A stretch of 40,141 nucleotides of DNA from Lentimicrobiaceae bacterium (GCA_028697555.1 JAQVEX010000022.1:1-40141); one strand, 5' to 3'. Counted from the first letter of the stretch, positions 1-8,658 are shown. The notes: a model not told the origin generated them from the letters alone. Program-made: numbers and translations.

Positions 1-71
1 AATTCATTTTGCAAAACTAATAGCAGCCGAAGCCCGAAATGCCGAAAATGGGGATTAATATCGTTTGTAAA

Positions 72-104
72 AAACCTAACAGGTTTTTGAAACCTGTTAG
101 GTTT
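72..104. repeat. Perfect 15-bp inverted repeat (hairpin)
   Basis: Arms at 72-86 and 90-104 are perfectly complementary around a 3-base loop. Each arm is itself nearly palindromic (AACCT-AAC-AGGTT). It lies beyond the 3' end of the U32 gene. I recall similar CCTAACAGG...CCTGTTAGG palindromes between genes of other Bacteroidota, but this is memory and not checked. Confidence 0.85.
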
Positions 105-125
105 AAAACCACCACAGCACTTCGA

Positions 126-162
126 CACTTCGATACGCCTTCGGCACTCAGTGAGCGAAGTG
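126..162. repeat. Palindromic element, GCTGAG/TCGAAG core, copy 1
   Basis: Outer arms CACTTCG (126-132) and CGAAGTG (156-162) enclose two small hairpins, GCC-TTC-GGC (137-145) and CAC-TCA-GTG, which gives a three-way-junction shape. Bases 128-151 are identical, in reverse complement, to 34056-34079. Other members of the family lie at 4615-4654, 34004-34029, 34041-34092 and 34114-34137. Confidence 0.7.
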
Positions 163-201
163 CTGCAACCCGAAACCCGAAACTTCGGGACAACCCGCAA
201 C

Positions 202-260
202 AGCCAAAAGCTAATAGCCAAGAGCTAAAAGCCAAAAGCCAAGAGCCAAAAGCCAATAGG
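202..260. repeat. Heptanucleotide repeat tract A
   Basis: Eight consecutive 7-base units of the type AGCCAAA / AGCTAAT / AGCCAAG run without a break in register, followed by AGG. The bases before it (about 165-200) hold a second, less regular series of the type AACCCGA and a TTCGGG palindrome. The tract stops about 20 bases before the U32 stop codon. Open frames through it on either strand are repeat translations, not genes. Confidence 0.85.
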
Positions 261-280
261 ATTCGAACAACAATAATTTG

Positions 281-1528
281 TTATTGATTAAGAACTATCT
301 TGTAAACGTCATCATTCCTACGAAGTATCTCAGATGTGCTAATTGTAAACGTTTCGCCTTTATTGATTTTATCGGCTTCTATATCATCGCTATTCAGCAT
401 TTTTTCAACATGTAGCTCGTAAACGCCGGTTGTTGGACCAATAACAATCAGGTCTTCGTTGACAGATACATCATAGGTATCGACTTTTATTTGTGCTACC
501 ATAATTTTATTGTAAAAATTGATGACCTTGCCGACATACACTTTTTTATGAGTAGCCGATGAGCCGTGCCTTTCAGTCCATTCTCCCAATTTAGCTCCCA
601 TGTAATATCCTTCCCAAAAACCTCTGTTGTACACCGACGAGAGTTTTTTGTTCAGGTCTTCTACCAACTCTTCGTTGAAATTATCGTTAAAATACGCTTC
701 AACGGCTCTATTGTAACATTGTGTAACTGTTTTTACATATTCCGGCGACCTGCCTCTGCCTTCAATTTTAAGAACAGTAACTCCCGCATCTAAAATTTTA
801 TCTAAAATCTGTACGGTTTTCAAATCTTTTGGCGACATAATGTACTCGTTGTCAATCTCCAATTCTACTTCCGAATCTTTGTCGTAAACGCGATATGCTC
901 GGCGACAATCTTGCAAACAAGCTCCTCTGTTAGCCGACAAGTTGTGATTATGCAAGCTCAAATAACATTTCCCGCTGACAGCCATACACAAGGCTCCGTG
1001 GACAAAAACCTCAATTTGAACCAATTCGCCTTTCGGACCTCGTATGTCTTGTTCTTTTATTTGAGTTGTTATTTCTTTTACTTGTTTTATAGATAATTCG
1101 CGTGCCAAAACCATAACATCAGCGAATTGTGAGTAAAACTTAACAGCTTCGATGTTAGTAATGTTGCACTGCGTAGAAATGTGGATTTCAACGCCTATTT
1201 GGCGTGCGTACTGTATAACCGATATATCCGATGCTATTATTGCACTGATTCCGCTTTGCTTTGCGGTTTCTATTATGCTTTTTATTTCTTCAAGCTCGTT
1301 GTCATAAACAATGGTATTCAGAGTTAAATAGCTTTTAACTCCGTTTTGCCTGCATATATCGGCTATATTGCTAATGTCGTCAAGCGAAAAATTTGCACTC
1401 GAACGCGAACGCATATTTAATTTTCCTGCTCCAAAGTATATCGAGCCGGCTCCTCCTTGTATGGCAGCCATCAGCGATTCGTATGAGCCTGCCGGCGACA
1501 TTATTTCTATTTTACCTTTGTAACTCAT
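281..1528 (-). CDS. Peptidase U32 family protein (probable tRNA U34 hydroxylation enzyme)
   Basis: This 415-residue protein belongs to the U32 'collagenase-like' family. The family signature is visible as EVFVHGALCMAVSGKCY (about residues 173-189), and four cysteines (181, 188, 204, 208) are spaced as in members that carry an iron-sulfur cluster. Family members of this size (TrhP/YegQ) are known to make 5-hydroxyuridine at the tRNA wobble position; longer ones (RlhA) modify 23S rRNA. A true protease role is therefore less likely. The start overlaps the stop of the upstream protease gene by four bases (1525-1528), so the two are almost certainly co-transcribed and translationally coupled. Assignment to the family is firm; choice between tRNA and other targets rests mainly on length. 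Confidence 0.88.
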   Translation of the reverse strand: MSYKGKIEIMSPAGSYESLMAAIQGGAGSIYFGAGKLNMRSRSSANFSLDDISNIADICRQNGVKSYLTLNTIVYDNELEEIKSIIETAKQSGISAIIASDISVIQYARQIGVEIHISTQCNITNIEAVKFYSQFADVMVLARELSIKQVKEITTQIKEQDIRGPKGELVQIEVFVHGALCMAVSGKCYLSLHNHNLSANRGACLQDCRRAYRVYDKDSEVELEIDNEYIMSPKDLKTVQILDKILDAGVTVLKIEGRGRSPEYVKTVTQCYNRAVEAYFNDNFNEELVEDLNKKLSSVYNRGFWEGYYMGAKLGEWTERHGSSATHKKVYVGKVINFYNKIMVAQIKVDTYDVSVNEDLIVIGPTTGVYELHVEKMLNSDDIEADKINKGETFTISTSEILRRNDDVYKIVLNQ

Positions 1529-3129
1529 TTCTGTAAAGTAGCATTGCTGTTTAAAATTTGTAACGCTTTTAAATAAGTGCTATCCGTTTTTAAATATATG
1601 GGATAAAAACCTTCATCGTCGTACACATTGCGAGCAATGTAGGCTTTCAGCAAATCGGATATTTTTTGTTTTGAAAAAGCAATCTCTTTTTCGGTAGCTT
1701 TTATTTTGTCTTTTGATGCAAACGCAATAAAACTGCCGAATATATCATTATTTATGTGGAATTTCGCATTAAAATCGTCGAAATCGGAGTAGTTATTTAA
1801 AGCTTTTCTATTCTTGTCGGTGTATTCAAAAGCAAATTTAAATATAGTTCCTTTTCGTAGGCACTTAGCATAAAACGTATAATCACCCACGGTTTCGGCA
1901 GGAACAATTATATCAGGTGTAATACCTCCGCCACCGTACAAAACTCGTCCCATAGGAGTTATGTATTTAACTGTATCGGTGTTATTTTTTGTAGTATCGG
2001 AAGTCTCTTTATCGGCATATCTTTCCATCAATTCCATGTAGTAGTCTTCACTGCCTTTGTCGTAAGGCTTTTGTATGCATCTGCCGGTAGGCGTGTAGTA
2101 TTTGGAAGTAGTAAGTCGCATCGCCGAACCGTCTTTAAAACTTATTTGCTCTTGTACCAAGCCTTTACCAAACGTGCGTCTGCCGATAATAAAGCCTCTA
2201 TCGTTATCTTGAATTGCTCCTGCAACAATTTCCGATGCCGAAGCTGAGCCCTCGTCGGTAAGGACAACCACAGGCAAATCGTCCCACAGTCCTACACTTG
2301 TGGAATACGCTTCTTTTTGCGAACGATGCAGTCCTTTGGTATAAACAATCAATTTATCGGCAGGTAAAAACTCGTCCGAAACAGCTATCGCTTCTTCCAA
2401 GTATCCGCCTGCATTTCCACGTAAGTCTAAAATAAGCTTGTATATCCCTTCGGATTTGAAATCACTTAGAGCAAATTTGAGTTCATCATCGGTGGTAGCA
2501 CTGAACTTGCTTATTTTTATATATCCTGTGCTATCATTGACTTTAAACGCAACATCTATGCTCCAAGTAGGAATAACATCTCGCGTAATATCGAAATACA
2601 ATATTCCGGAAACTCCCAATCGGACTATGCCTACATTTACTACGGTATTTTTAGGTCCTTTAAGGAGTTTCATAGCCTTTTCGTTGTCGATACCAACCGA
2701 AGCTATATTTTCTTTATCAACCTCTACTATTCTGTCGCCGGCTAACAAACCTGATTTCTCCGAAGGACCGCCTACAATTGTACTTATTACCATAACAGTG
2801 TCGTGTTCTATTCGAAACTGAATTCCAATTCCTTCAAAGTTTCCCAATAGTTCTGCATTTGTGTTGTTAAAATCTTCGGCGGGTATGTAAATGGAATGCG
2901 GATCAAGGCTGGAAAGCATGCCATTTATGGCTTTGGTGTGTAAGTCGTCTGTGTCGACACTATCAACATAGTTCTCGTTAATATATTTTATCAAACTTTT
3001 AATATCAATCTTCTCGTCTTTGTTTTGGAATGCAAAGCTGTACTTGTCGCTTATTCTGAAACCAAGTAAGATGCCCAAAAGAAGAACAAAAAGCATCAAT
3101 AAAGGTGTTATGTTTTTTTTATTAGTCAT
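1525..3129 (-). CDS. S41 family C-terminal processing protease (CtpA/Prc type)
   Basis: A 534-residue periplasmic protease. After a short basic N-terminus there is one hydrophobic signal or anchor segment (about residues 6-24), then a PDZ domain beginning at FEGIGIQF (about 98), then the S41 core. The serine of SASASEIVAG (about residue 299) and the lysine of RRTFGKGLVQ (about 322) form the expected Ser/Lys dyad. Such enzymes trim C-termini of exported proteins. I start it at the ATG at 3129, not at the in-frame TTG at 3147, because that TTG is the last three bases of a -7 promoter box (3145-3152) and would lie upstream of the transcript. The 3' end overlaps the U32 gene by four bases. Confidence 0.93.
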   Translation of the reverse strand: MTNKKNITPLLMLFVLLLGILLGFRISDKYSFAFQNKDEKIDIKSLIKYINENYVDSVDTDDLHTKAINGMLSSLDPHSIYIPAEDFNNTNAELLGNFEGIGIQFRIEHDTVMVISTIVGGPSEKSGLLAGDRIVEVDKENIASVGIDNEKAMKLLKGPKNTVVNVGIVRLGVSGILYFDITRDVIPTWSIDVAFKVNDSTGYIKISKFSATTDDELKFALSDFKSEGIYKLILDLRGNAGGYLEEAIAVSDEFLPADKLIVYTKGLHRSQKEAYSTSVGLWDDLPVVVLTDEGSASASEIVAGAIQDNDRGFIIGRRTFGKGLVQEQISFKDGSAMRLTTSKYYTPTGRCIQKPYDKGSEDYYMELMERYADKETSDTTKNNTDTVKYITPMGRVLYGGGGITPDIIVPAETVGDYTFYAKCLRKGTIFKFAFEYTDKNRKALNNYSDFDDFNAKFHINNDIFGSFIAFASKDKIKATEKEIAFSKQKISDLLKAYIARNVYDDEGFYPIYLKTDSTYLKALQILNSNATLQK

Positions 3130-3144
3130 TTTTTTGCGTTTTTG

Positions 3145-3152
3145 CAAAAATA
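3145..3152 (-). promoter_or_regulatory. -7 box of the S41 protease gene
   Basis: Reads TATTTTTG on the minus strand, a full match to the Bacteroidota -7 consensus TAnnTTTG, 16 bases before the ATG. No clear -33 TTG at the usual distance. Confidence 0.55.
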
Positions 3153-3396
3153 CAAAGTTTGGTTAATTTTCAGGATTATTAGAAAATACAATATTTTTTC
3201 ATTGCAATCAGATAAACTTAAAAAAGGCGTCGCTTCGCGGTGAGTGGTGGTTGGTGGTCGGTGGTCGGTGGTCGGTGGTGAGTGATGAGTGTCGCAACTC
3301 GAAACTTACTGCACCACACCCATCACCCATCACTCATCACCCATCACTAAACTAATAGCAACTTTGTGATTAAAAATATTCATCGAACAGTTATGA

Positions 3397-3426
3397 TTGA
3401 TTATTTGTAATAAATAGCTATATTTG
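3397..3426 (+). promoter_or_regulatory. Promoter of the aldolase gene
   Basis: A TTG at 3397-3399, a 19-base spacer and TATATTTG at 3419-3426 match the Bacteroidota -33/-7 pattern. The predicted transcript starts about 30 bases before the ATG at 3463. Confidence 0.65.
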
Positions 3427-3462
3427 CACATAATATATTCATCTATTAAAACCTATAAAATT

Positions 3463-4545
3463 ATGCAACAAAACAAAAACTACACAATAGCTCCCGGAGT
3501 TGTTACGGGCGACGATATACAAAAGATTTTTAGTATCGCAAAAGAAAATAACTATGCATTTCCTGCAGTAAACGTTATCGGAACCGATTCGATAAATTCG
3601 GTATTGCAAGCTGCAAAGGAAGTTAATTCGCCGGTTATTATTCAATTTTCAAACGGCGGTGCACAGTTTTTTGCCGGAAAATTTTTACCCAACGATAAGC
3701 AACAAGCATCTATAGCCGGTGCTATTTCAGGCGCTAGTCATATTCACGCCATGGCTGAAATATATGGTGTTCCGGTTATTGTTCACACCGACCACGCTGC
3801 AAAAAAACTTCTTCCATGGATTGACGGTTTGTTAGATGCAGGTGAAAAATATTACAGCAAAGTTGGCAAACCTCTTTTCAGTAGCCACATGCTCGACCTT
3901 TCGGAAGAACCTTTGCACGAAAATATCGAAATTTGTAAAAGATACTTAGAACGCATGAGCAAAATAGGTATGACCCTCGAAATTGAACTCGGTATTACAG
4001 GCGGAGAAGAAGATGGTGTTGATAATACAGGCGTTGATAGTGCCAGATTATATACACAGCCCAAAGAAGTAGCTTATGCTTACGAAGAATTATCGAAGGT
4101 AAGTAATAGATTTACTATTGCGGCTTCATTCGGAAACGTACACGGCGTTTATAAACCCGGAAACGTTAAGCTAGAACCAATTATCTTAAAAAATTCGCAA
4201 GAATTTGTTAAACAAAAATTCAATATTTCGGAAAACAACCCTATAGACTTTGTATTCCACGGTGGTAGCGGTTCCGACCCCAAAGATATTGAAGAAGCAA
4301 TTTCGTACGGAGTTATAAAAATGAACATCGATACCGACACGCAATGGGCTACTTGGAAAGGTGTTTTAGATTTTTACAACGAAAAACAGGGCTACTTGCA
4401 AGGTCAAATAGGTAATCCGGAAGGCGACGATAAACCTAACAAAAAATACTACGACCCACGTACATGGCTACACAAAGGACAATTATCGATGATTGAAAGA
4501 CTAAAAGTAGCTTTCAGTGATTTGAATTGTTTGAATAGAATGTAA
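3463..4545 (+). CDS. fbaA: Class II fructose-bisphosphate aldolase
   Basis: A 360-residue zinc-dependent aldolase that splits fructose 1,6-bisphosphate into glyceraldehyde 3-phosphate and dihydroxyacetone phosphate, or joins them in gluconeogenesis. HTDHA (residues 108-112) supplies the catalytic Asp and a zinc-binding His. GGEEDGVDN and the late VFHGGSGS hold further zinc and phosphate ligands. Length matches the class IIA (E. coli FbaA-like) form. The ATG at 3463 is chosen because the upstream in-frame TTG at 3424 is inside the -7 promoter box. The gene stands alone. Triose-phosphate isomerase, the next enzyme in the pathway, is encoded at 12127. Confidence 0.96.
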   Translation: MQQNKNYTIAPGVVTGDDIQKIFSIAKENNYAFPAVNVIGTDSINSVLQAAKEVNSPVIIQFSNGGAQFFAGKFLPNDKQQASIAGAISGASHIHAMAEIYGVPVIVHTDHAAKKLLPWIDGLLDAGEKYYSKVGKPLFSSHMLDLSEEPLHENIEICKRYLERMSKIGMTLEIELGITGGEEDGVDNTGVDSARLYTQPKEVAYAYEELSKVSNRFTIAASFGNVHGVYKPGNVKLEPIILKNSQEFVKQKFNISENNPIDFVFHGGSGSDPKDIEEAISYGVIKMNIDTDTQWATWKGVLDFYNEKQGYLQGQIGNPEGDDKPNKKYYDPRTWLHKGQLSMIERLKVAFSDLNCLNRM

Positions 4546-4548
4546 GAA

Positions 4549-4762
4549 AGTGGTTGGTGGTGAGTGGTCGGTGGGTTAGTTTCGAGTTCCGAGTTTCGAG
4601 TTCTGAGTAGTTCGACATTTTAGGTCGCTGAGCTTTCAGAAACGACGAAAATGTAAGGATGTAGGAAGGCTTTTAGTTATGAGTTTCTAGTATCCAAACT
4701 ACTGATTCTGAGTTAAAGACTCCTAACTCAGAACTCCCGACTCAGAACTCAGAACTATACAA
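4549..4762. repeat. Heptanucleotide tract C between convergent genes
   Basis: Three different 7-base series are present: AGTGGTT/GGTGGTG/AGTGGTC from 4549; TTTCGAG/TTCCGAG/TTTCGAG/TTCTGAG up to about 4608; and AACTCAG/AACTCCC/GACTCAG/AACTCAG at 4725-4752. A perfect 9-bp hairpin, TTCTGAGTT (4706-4714) with AACTCAGAA (4725-4733), may end transcription from both sides, but no T-run follows it. A palindromic element sits in the middle (see 4615-4654). Confidence 0.75.
4615..4654. repeat. Palindromic element, GCTGAG core, copy 2
   Basis: ACATTTT (4615-4621) pairs with AAAATGT (4648-4654), GTCG (4624-4627) with CGAC (4643-4646), and CTGA (4628-4631) with TCAG (4636-4639). GGTCGCTGAG is shared with the element at 34041-34092. 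Confidence 0.65.
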
Positions 4763-5617
4763 CTATCCTCTAACGCCTGTTCTCATCAATTCAACAGAGT
4801 TAAAAGTAAGTACCGGATATGGCGAGTGGTTTATCATTTGTTGAGCCTGCGGTCCGGTAAGCATATTAAAAGGCGACGGATCTTTTTCGGTCATAATGCT
4901 TATAAGGTTTGCATCTACTTTTTTAGCATAATCTATAATTGATGTTGTGGTATTATCAACTTTCATACTTTCGACGTGTACTGAAACGTCGCTATTTTCA
5001 ATATATTTTACAACTTGCTTAACATAGTCGTCAACCTTACGCATCATCGATTTATACTTGGAAGTATAAACGCCTAAAACGTAAATTTCGGCATCAAAAA
5101 TTTCGGCAAGATAAACAGTAAAAGGAACTTTTTGGCGTGTTTCTAGCGAACCATCAATAGGCATAACTATTCTTTTCAAATCGACAGTAGGTGCAATTCC
5201 AGCTCTAAGCGTAATAACCGGACATTGAGCTAAAGAAATAACTTTCATAGCATTGCTGCCAATCCAAAACTGCTCAAATCCTGACGAACCGTGTGTTCCC
5301 AAAACTATACAGACAGCTTCTAATTCTTCAGCCGTACCAATAACTTCCTTATACATTTTGCCTTCTCTTATCAAATAATCGATTTTTGAGTTTTTCAAAA
5401 CAGGCTTGTATTTATCTATTAAATGCTTAAACTGTTTTTCAACTTCCTCTATCAATTCTTTTGATGATGACGAATGTATAGTGGTTTTGGTAACACTTGG
5501 GTTGTTGACCCAAATCATATATAAATTTAAGTCGCCCTTTTCGGCTATCGAAACGGCGTGTTCTAACGCATTTATAGAACAACTTGAAAAATCTACTGCA
5601 GCTAAAATATTTTCCAT
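4763..5617 (-). CDS. Universal stress protein, two UspA domains
   Basis: A 284-residue cytoplasmic protein made of two UspA-like halves (about residues 1-145 and 146-280). The first half keeps the ATP-binding pattern G-x2-G-x9-G-S (GTHG at 107-110, GS at 120-121). The second half has no such glycine pattern, so probably only the first binds nucleotide. The family is linked to stress survival; its molecular task varies and cannot be read here. It is last in a minus-strand run with the SPOR protein (57-base gap) and a second protein of the same design (6094-6918), which suggests joint expression of a pair. Confidence 0.92.
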   Translation of the reverse strand: MENILAAVDFSSCSINALEHAVSIAEKGDLNLYMIWVNNPSVTKTTIHSSSSKELIEEVEKQFKHLIDKYKPVLKNSKIDYLIREGKMYKEVIGTAEELEAVCIVLGTHGSSGFEQFWIGSNAMKVISLAQCPVITLRAGIAPTVDLKRIVMPIDGSLETRQKVPFTVYLAEIFDAEIYVLGVYTSKYKSMMRKVDDYVKQVVKYIENSDVSVHVESMKVDNTTTSIIDYAKKVDANLISIMTEKDPSPFNMLTGPQAQQMINHSPYPVLTFNSVELMRTGVRG

Positions 5618-5674
5618 AACATTAGTTTTTTATTATTATTTGTATTGATATTCTATATCTTACTGATTATCATT

Positions 5675-6088
5675 CTAATACAAGTTAATTTCATCGGTTA
5701 TAACAAACGCATTAGGATAATCGGAGTTTATTTCATTTTTTACTTTTTCGGCTTCTATTCTGTTTCTAAAATCACCTACCAAAACTTTATAATATGGTTG
5801 TTGGTACACCAAATAAGTCTTGACAGCGTAACTTTGCCTGAACTGATTAATAATGTTTAAGGCGCTATTTTTAGAATTGGCTCCTGCTTCGGAATATATT
5901 TGCAGACGAAATCCCATATCGGTAGGATTTGTCAGATTCAATTCCTTATAATTTTGCTCAATTTTTTGAATCGATTTATTTGAGATTATTTCAACATAAC
6001 CGGCATTAGTGTTGCTCTGACCTACCAATGGATAGAATCGACACACAATTAAAATAATCAACAAACAAATATTCTTATTAGCAAACAT
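5675..6088 (-). CDS. Exported SPOR-domain protein
   Basis: A 137-residue protein with an N-terminal signal peptide (about residues 1-23, ending near LVGQ). A C-terminal SPOR-like domain starts around GFRLQIYSEAG and continues through YYKVLVGDFRNRIEAEKV. SPOR domains bind peptidoglycan stripped of peptide stems, typically at division sites, so a periplasmic cell-wall role is likely. The gene lies 5 bases after one universal stress gene and 57 before another, all in the same direction. Why a cell-wall protein should share a transcript with two stress proteins is unclear. No lipobox is obvious. Confidence 0.82.
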   Translation of the reverse strand: MFANKNICLLIILIVCRFYPLVGQSNTNAGYVEIISNKSIQKIEQNYKELNLTNPTDMGFRLQIYSEAGANSKNSALNIINQFRQSYAVKTYLVYQQPYYKVLVGDFRNRIEAEKVKNEINSDYPNAFVITDEINLY

Positions 6089-6093
6089 TATTA

Positions 6094-6918
6094 TTACATA
6101 TTAGGATGAATACTTAAAACAGGTACAGGCGAAAAGTTTACAAGTTGCTGCATCAAAGCGCTTGGCATACCGTTTCGGGTTTTTTGTTGTAATTCAACCG
6201 TAACTATAAGCAGGTCGGCTTGCAAACTATTTGTATGCTCAATAATAGCCTGCCCAATGTTATGTGAGTTTATTTGTTCAACTATGTGGCTAATATCTTT
6301 TTTAGCCAAAATATTGGCAACTTTATTTAAGTTGACATCAACAAACTTTTGAACACTACGTAGTCCGCTTTCGTTTATACCTAACAGACAAATATCGGCA
6401 TTTAGCATGGCAGCGAGTTCGGTAGCTTTTTCAACTTTATTCAAAGTAACCGAAGTATGGTCGACAGGCAAAATAATGCGTTTTATATTTTTACCGGCAT
6501 TATGGCTGGCTCTAACGGTTATAACCGGAACGTTGGCAGTAGCAATAACTCTAAAAGCATTTGTTCCAATCCAGTATTTTTGAAAACCTGTAACTCCGTG
6601 TGTTCCCATAACTAAAACCGATTCGGGAGTTTGCTCGGCACAGTCGGTCAATTCTCTATATGTTTTCCCCTTACGTATTTTTGCATTGATATTACCACCT
6701 GTTTTCAATAAAGGCTCATACTTTTTTATCAATTTATCGATTTCTTCTTGCCCTTCTTTCCTAACTTCTTGATATTCGACAGTGGCAAGCTCCGATGAGC
6801 TGTCATCTACCCACAACAAAGTCAAATCGGCTTTGGTATTGTTTGCCAACATAACACCAAACGATAATGCCTTTTCCGAACCCAAAGAAAAATCCGTTCC
6901 AACTATAATATTTTTCAT
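6094..6918 (-). CDS. Universal stress protein, two UspA domains
   Basis: A 274-residue tandem UspA protein. The first domain carries GTHG (105-108) followed after nine residues by GT (118-119), the nucleotide-binding pattern; the second domain lacks it. The design is the same as that of the protein at 4763-5617, so the two are probably old duplicates. I use the internal ATG at 6918 because MKNIIVGTDFS is the normal start of UspA domains; the open frame extends 14 codons further to 6960. It is first in the usp-SPOR-usp run and has the divergent neighbour ahcY about 250 bases away. I found no clear TAnnTTTG box for it. Confidence 0.9.
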   Translation of the reverse strand: MKNIIVGTDFSLGSEKALSFGVMLANNTKADLTLLWVDDSSSELATVEYQEVRKEGQEEIDKLIKKYEPLLKTGGNINAKIRKGKTYRELTDCAEQTPESVLVMGTHGVTGFQKYWIGTNAFRVIATANVPVITVRASHNAGKNIKRIILPVDHTSVTLNKVEKATELAAMLNADICLLGINESGLRSVQKFVDVNLNKVANILAKKDISHIVEQINSHNIGQAIIEHTNSLQADLLIVTVELQQKTRNGMPSALMQQLVNFSPVPVLSIHPNM

Positions 6919-7120
6919 ATCTAAGTGTTTTTTCAGTTTTAAGTCGTACGAAACTTGCATGCTTTTACTAGCTTGGTATTGGTTTGCACATTCGTTTCGT
7001 AACTAACAAATAGTCTTTTTATATTTCAATTTATAAAGTTATTTTGTTCAAAAATAAACAATTTCCACAAAACAAAGGTAATAATTCACGGTAGAAATAG
7101 CATAAATTTTAGAAAAAAAT

Positions 7121-7128
7121 TAACTTTG
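7121..7128 (+). promoter_or_regulatory. -7 box of ahcY
   Basis: TAACTTTG matches TAnnTTTG and lies 44 bases before the ATG. No TTG at the -33 distance. I see no SAH or SAM riboswitch-like structure in the short leader. Confidence 0.5.
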
Positions 7129-7172
7129 CAGCATAATTTAGTGATATTACAAATGTTTTTAAGTTTCTTACT

Positions 7173-8567
7173 ATGAAATACAAAATAAAAGATATAAACT
7201 TAGCTCCTTGGGGTAGAAGAGAAATTGAAATAGCCGAAAAGGAAATGCCCGGCTTAATGAGTTTACGCGAAAAATACGGAAAAGAAAAACCTCTTAAAGG
7301 TGCCAGAATAATGGGTTCTTTACACATGACCATACAAACTGCCGTACTTATTGAAACATTGGTAGAGTTAGGTGCAGATGTACGTTGGGCTAGTTGCAAT
7401 ATTTTTTCAACACAAGACCACGCTGCTGCAGCTATTGCTGCTGCCGGAATACCTGTGTTTGCCTGGAAAGGCGAAACAATTGAAGAGTATTGGTGGTGTA
7501 CTCTGCAAGCTCTTTCATTCCCGGGAAACAAAGGTCCTAATCTTGTTGTTGACGACGGTGGCGACGCTACGCTCCTAATCCACAAAGGATATGATATTGA
7601 AAACAACCCGCATAAACTTAACGAAAAAGGCAACTCAGCCGACGAAATTGCCATAATTGATTTGTTAAACTCGGTTTATAAGGAAGATAAAAACAAATGG
7701 CATGATATGGTTGCACAATGGAAAGGTGTTTCGGAAGAAACTACAACCGGAGTACATCGCCTTTATCAGATGAAAGATGCCGGACAACTTTTAGTGCCAG
7801 CCATTAATGTTAACGATTCGGTTACAAAATCAAAATTTGACAACTTGTACGGTTGTCGCGAATCCTTAGCCGACGGTATTAAAAGAGCAACCGATGTTAT
7901 GCTTGCAGGCAAAGTTGTTGTTGTGTTAGGATACGGAGATGTTGGAAAAGGTTGTGCAAAATCGATGAAATCGTACGGAGCAAGAGTTATTGTTACCGAA
8001 ATTGACCCAATTTGTGCTTTGCAGGCTGCTATGGAAGGTTTTGAAGTTACAACTATGGAAGAAGCCCTAAAAGAAGGAAACATTTTTGTTACAACTACCG
8101 GAAACAAAGACGTTATTACATACGAACACATGACTAAAATGCTTGATCAATCTATAGTTTGTAATATCGGACACTTTGATAACGAAATTCAGGTAGATAG
8201 AATAAATAAAGCTGAAGACGTTGTTAAAACCGAAATAAAACCGCAAGTCGATAAATACACCTTTACAGACGGAAGAGCCATATTTATTCTTGCCGAAGGC
8301 AGATTGGTAAACTTGGGCTGTGCCACCGGACACCCATCGTTTGTAATGAGCAACTCGTTTACAAATCAAACCCTTGCACAAATTGAATTGTGGAAAAACA
8401 ACTACGAAATTGATGTTTATCGCTTGCCCAAACACTTAGACGAAGAAGTTGCACGCTTACACTTGGAAAAAATTGGCGTTAAACTAACTAAACTAACACA
8501 AGAACAAGCCGACTATATTGGTGTTCCTGTTAATGGTCCTTTTAAGGCTGAACACTACAGATATTAG
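7173..8567 (+). CDS. ahcY: S-adenosylhomocysteinase
   Basis: A 464-residue cytoplasmic enzyme that reversibly splits S-adenosylhomocysteine into adenosine and homocysteine, removing the inhibitor left by methylation. Visible signatures are [15 protein letters not shown] (substrate domain), [17 protein letters not shown] (the NAD-binding glycine loop typical of this family) and the C-terminal EHYRY that reaches into the neighbouring subunit. The length fits the longer bacterial form. It is a single gene, facing away from the usp run and towards cdaA, with heptanucleotide tract D directly behind its stop codon. Confidence 0.97.
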   Translation: MKYKIKDINLAPWGRREIEIAEKEMPGLMSLREKYGKEKPLKGARIMGSLHMTIQTAVLIETLVELGADVRWASCNIFSTQDHAAAAIAAAGIPVFAWKGETIEEYWWCTLQALSFPGNKGPNLVVDDGGDATLLIHKGYDIENNPHKLNEKGNSADEIAIIDLLNSVYKEDKNKWHDMVAQWKGVSEETTTGVHRLYQMKDAGQLLVPAINVNDSVTKSKFDNLYGCRESLADGIKRATDVMLAGKVVVVLGYGDVGKGCAKSMKSYGARVIVTEIDPICALQAAMEGFEVTTMEEALKEGNIFVTTTGNKDVITYEHMTKMLDQSIVCNIGHFDNEIQVDRINKAEDVVKTEIKPQVDKYTFTDGRAIFILAEGRLVNLGCATGHPSFVMSNSFTNQTLAQIELWKNNYEIDVYRLPKHLDEEVARLHLEKIGVKLTKLTQEQADYIGVPVNGPFKAEHYRY

Positions 8568-8578
8568 GGTTTAGTTAG

Positions 8579-8658
8579 TTGCCGTTAGCCATTAGCTGTT
8601 AGCCTTTGGCTAATGAATATACCCAGCCAAGAGCCAAGAGCTAACGGCTAAAAGCTAG
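8579..8658. repeat. Heptanucleotide tract D, inverted arms, between ahcY and cdaA
   Basis: Left arm: TTGCCGT, TAGCCAT, TAGCTGT, TAGCCTT, TGGCTAA (8579-8613). Right arm: AGCCAAG, AGCCAAG, AGCTAAC, GGCTAAA, AGCTAG (8625-8658). The arms are imperfectly complementary and could act as a bidirectional terminator for the two convergent genes. The cdaA stop codon (8655-8657) is made of repeat sequence. Confidence 0.8.

Larger units (their letters stand above)
3130..3462. repeat. Divergent gap with heptanucleotide tract B (3239-3348)
   Basis: The gap between the protease and aldolase genes holds both promoters at its edges and repeats in the middle. Left arm 3239-3294: GGTGAGT, GGTGGTT, three GGTGGTC, GGTGGTG, AGTGATG, AGTGTCG, all in one 7-base register. 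Right arm 3318-3348: ACCCATC, ACCCATC, ACTCATC, ACCCATC, ACT. The arms are partly complementary (GTGATGAGTG at 3282-3291 with CACTCATCAC at 3331-3340), so a long imperfect hairpin can form. Because the flanking genes diverge, it is not a terminator for either. Confidence 0.8.

Noticed and set aside
17..287. Open frames on both strands at the left edge (about 80 codons each)
   Set aside because: They translate the repeat tract into monotonous peptides (SWLLAFG / KANSQELKAKS type) and have no homologous look or proper start context.
3239..3348. CRISPR array
   Set aside because: Repeat step is 7 bases, units are degenerate and there are no spacers or cas genes. The same holds for all other tracts.
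14..3360. 12-bp direct repeat (14-25 and 3349-3360) flanking the U32-protease pair, as a transposon footprint
   Set aside because: The shared AAACTAATAGCA contains a common heptanucleotide-type word (TAATAGC), so a chance match within the repeat family is enough.
6919..7172. SAH or SAM riboswitch before ahcY
   Set aside because: The predicted leader is only about 40 bases and no conserved riboswitch helices can be drawn.
7109..7654. 181-codon frame antisense to ahcY
   Set aside because: Entirely inside the antisense of a very well conserved gene; codon pattern is that of the opposite strand's third positions.
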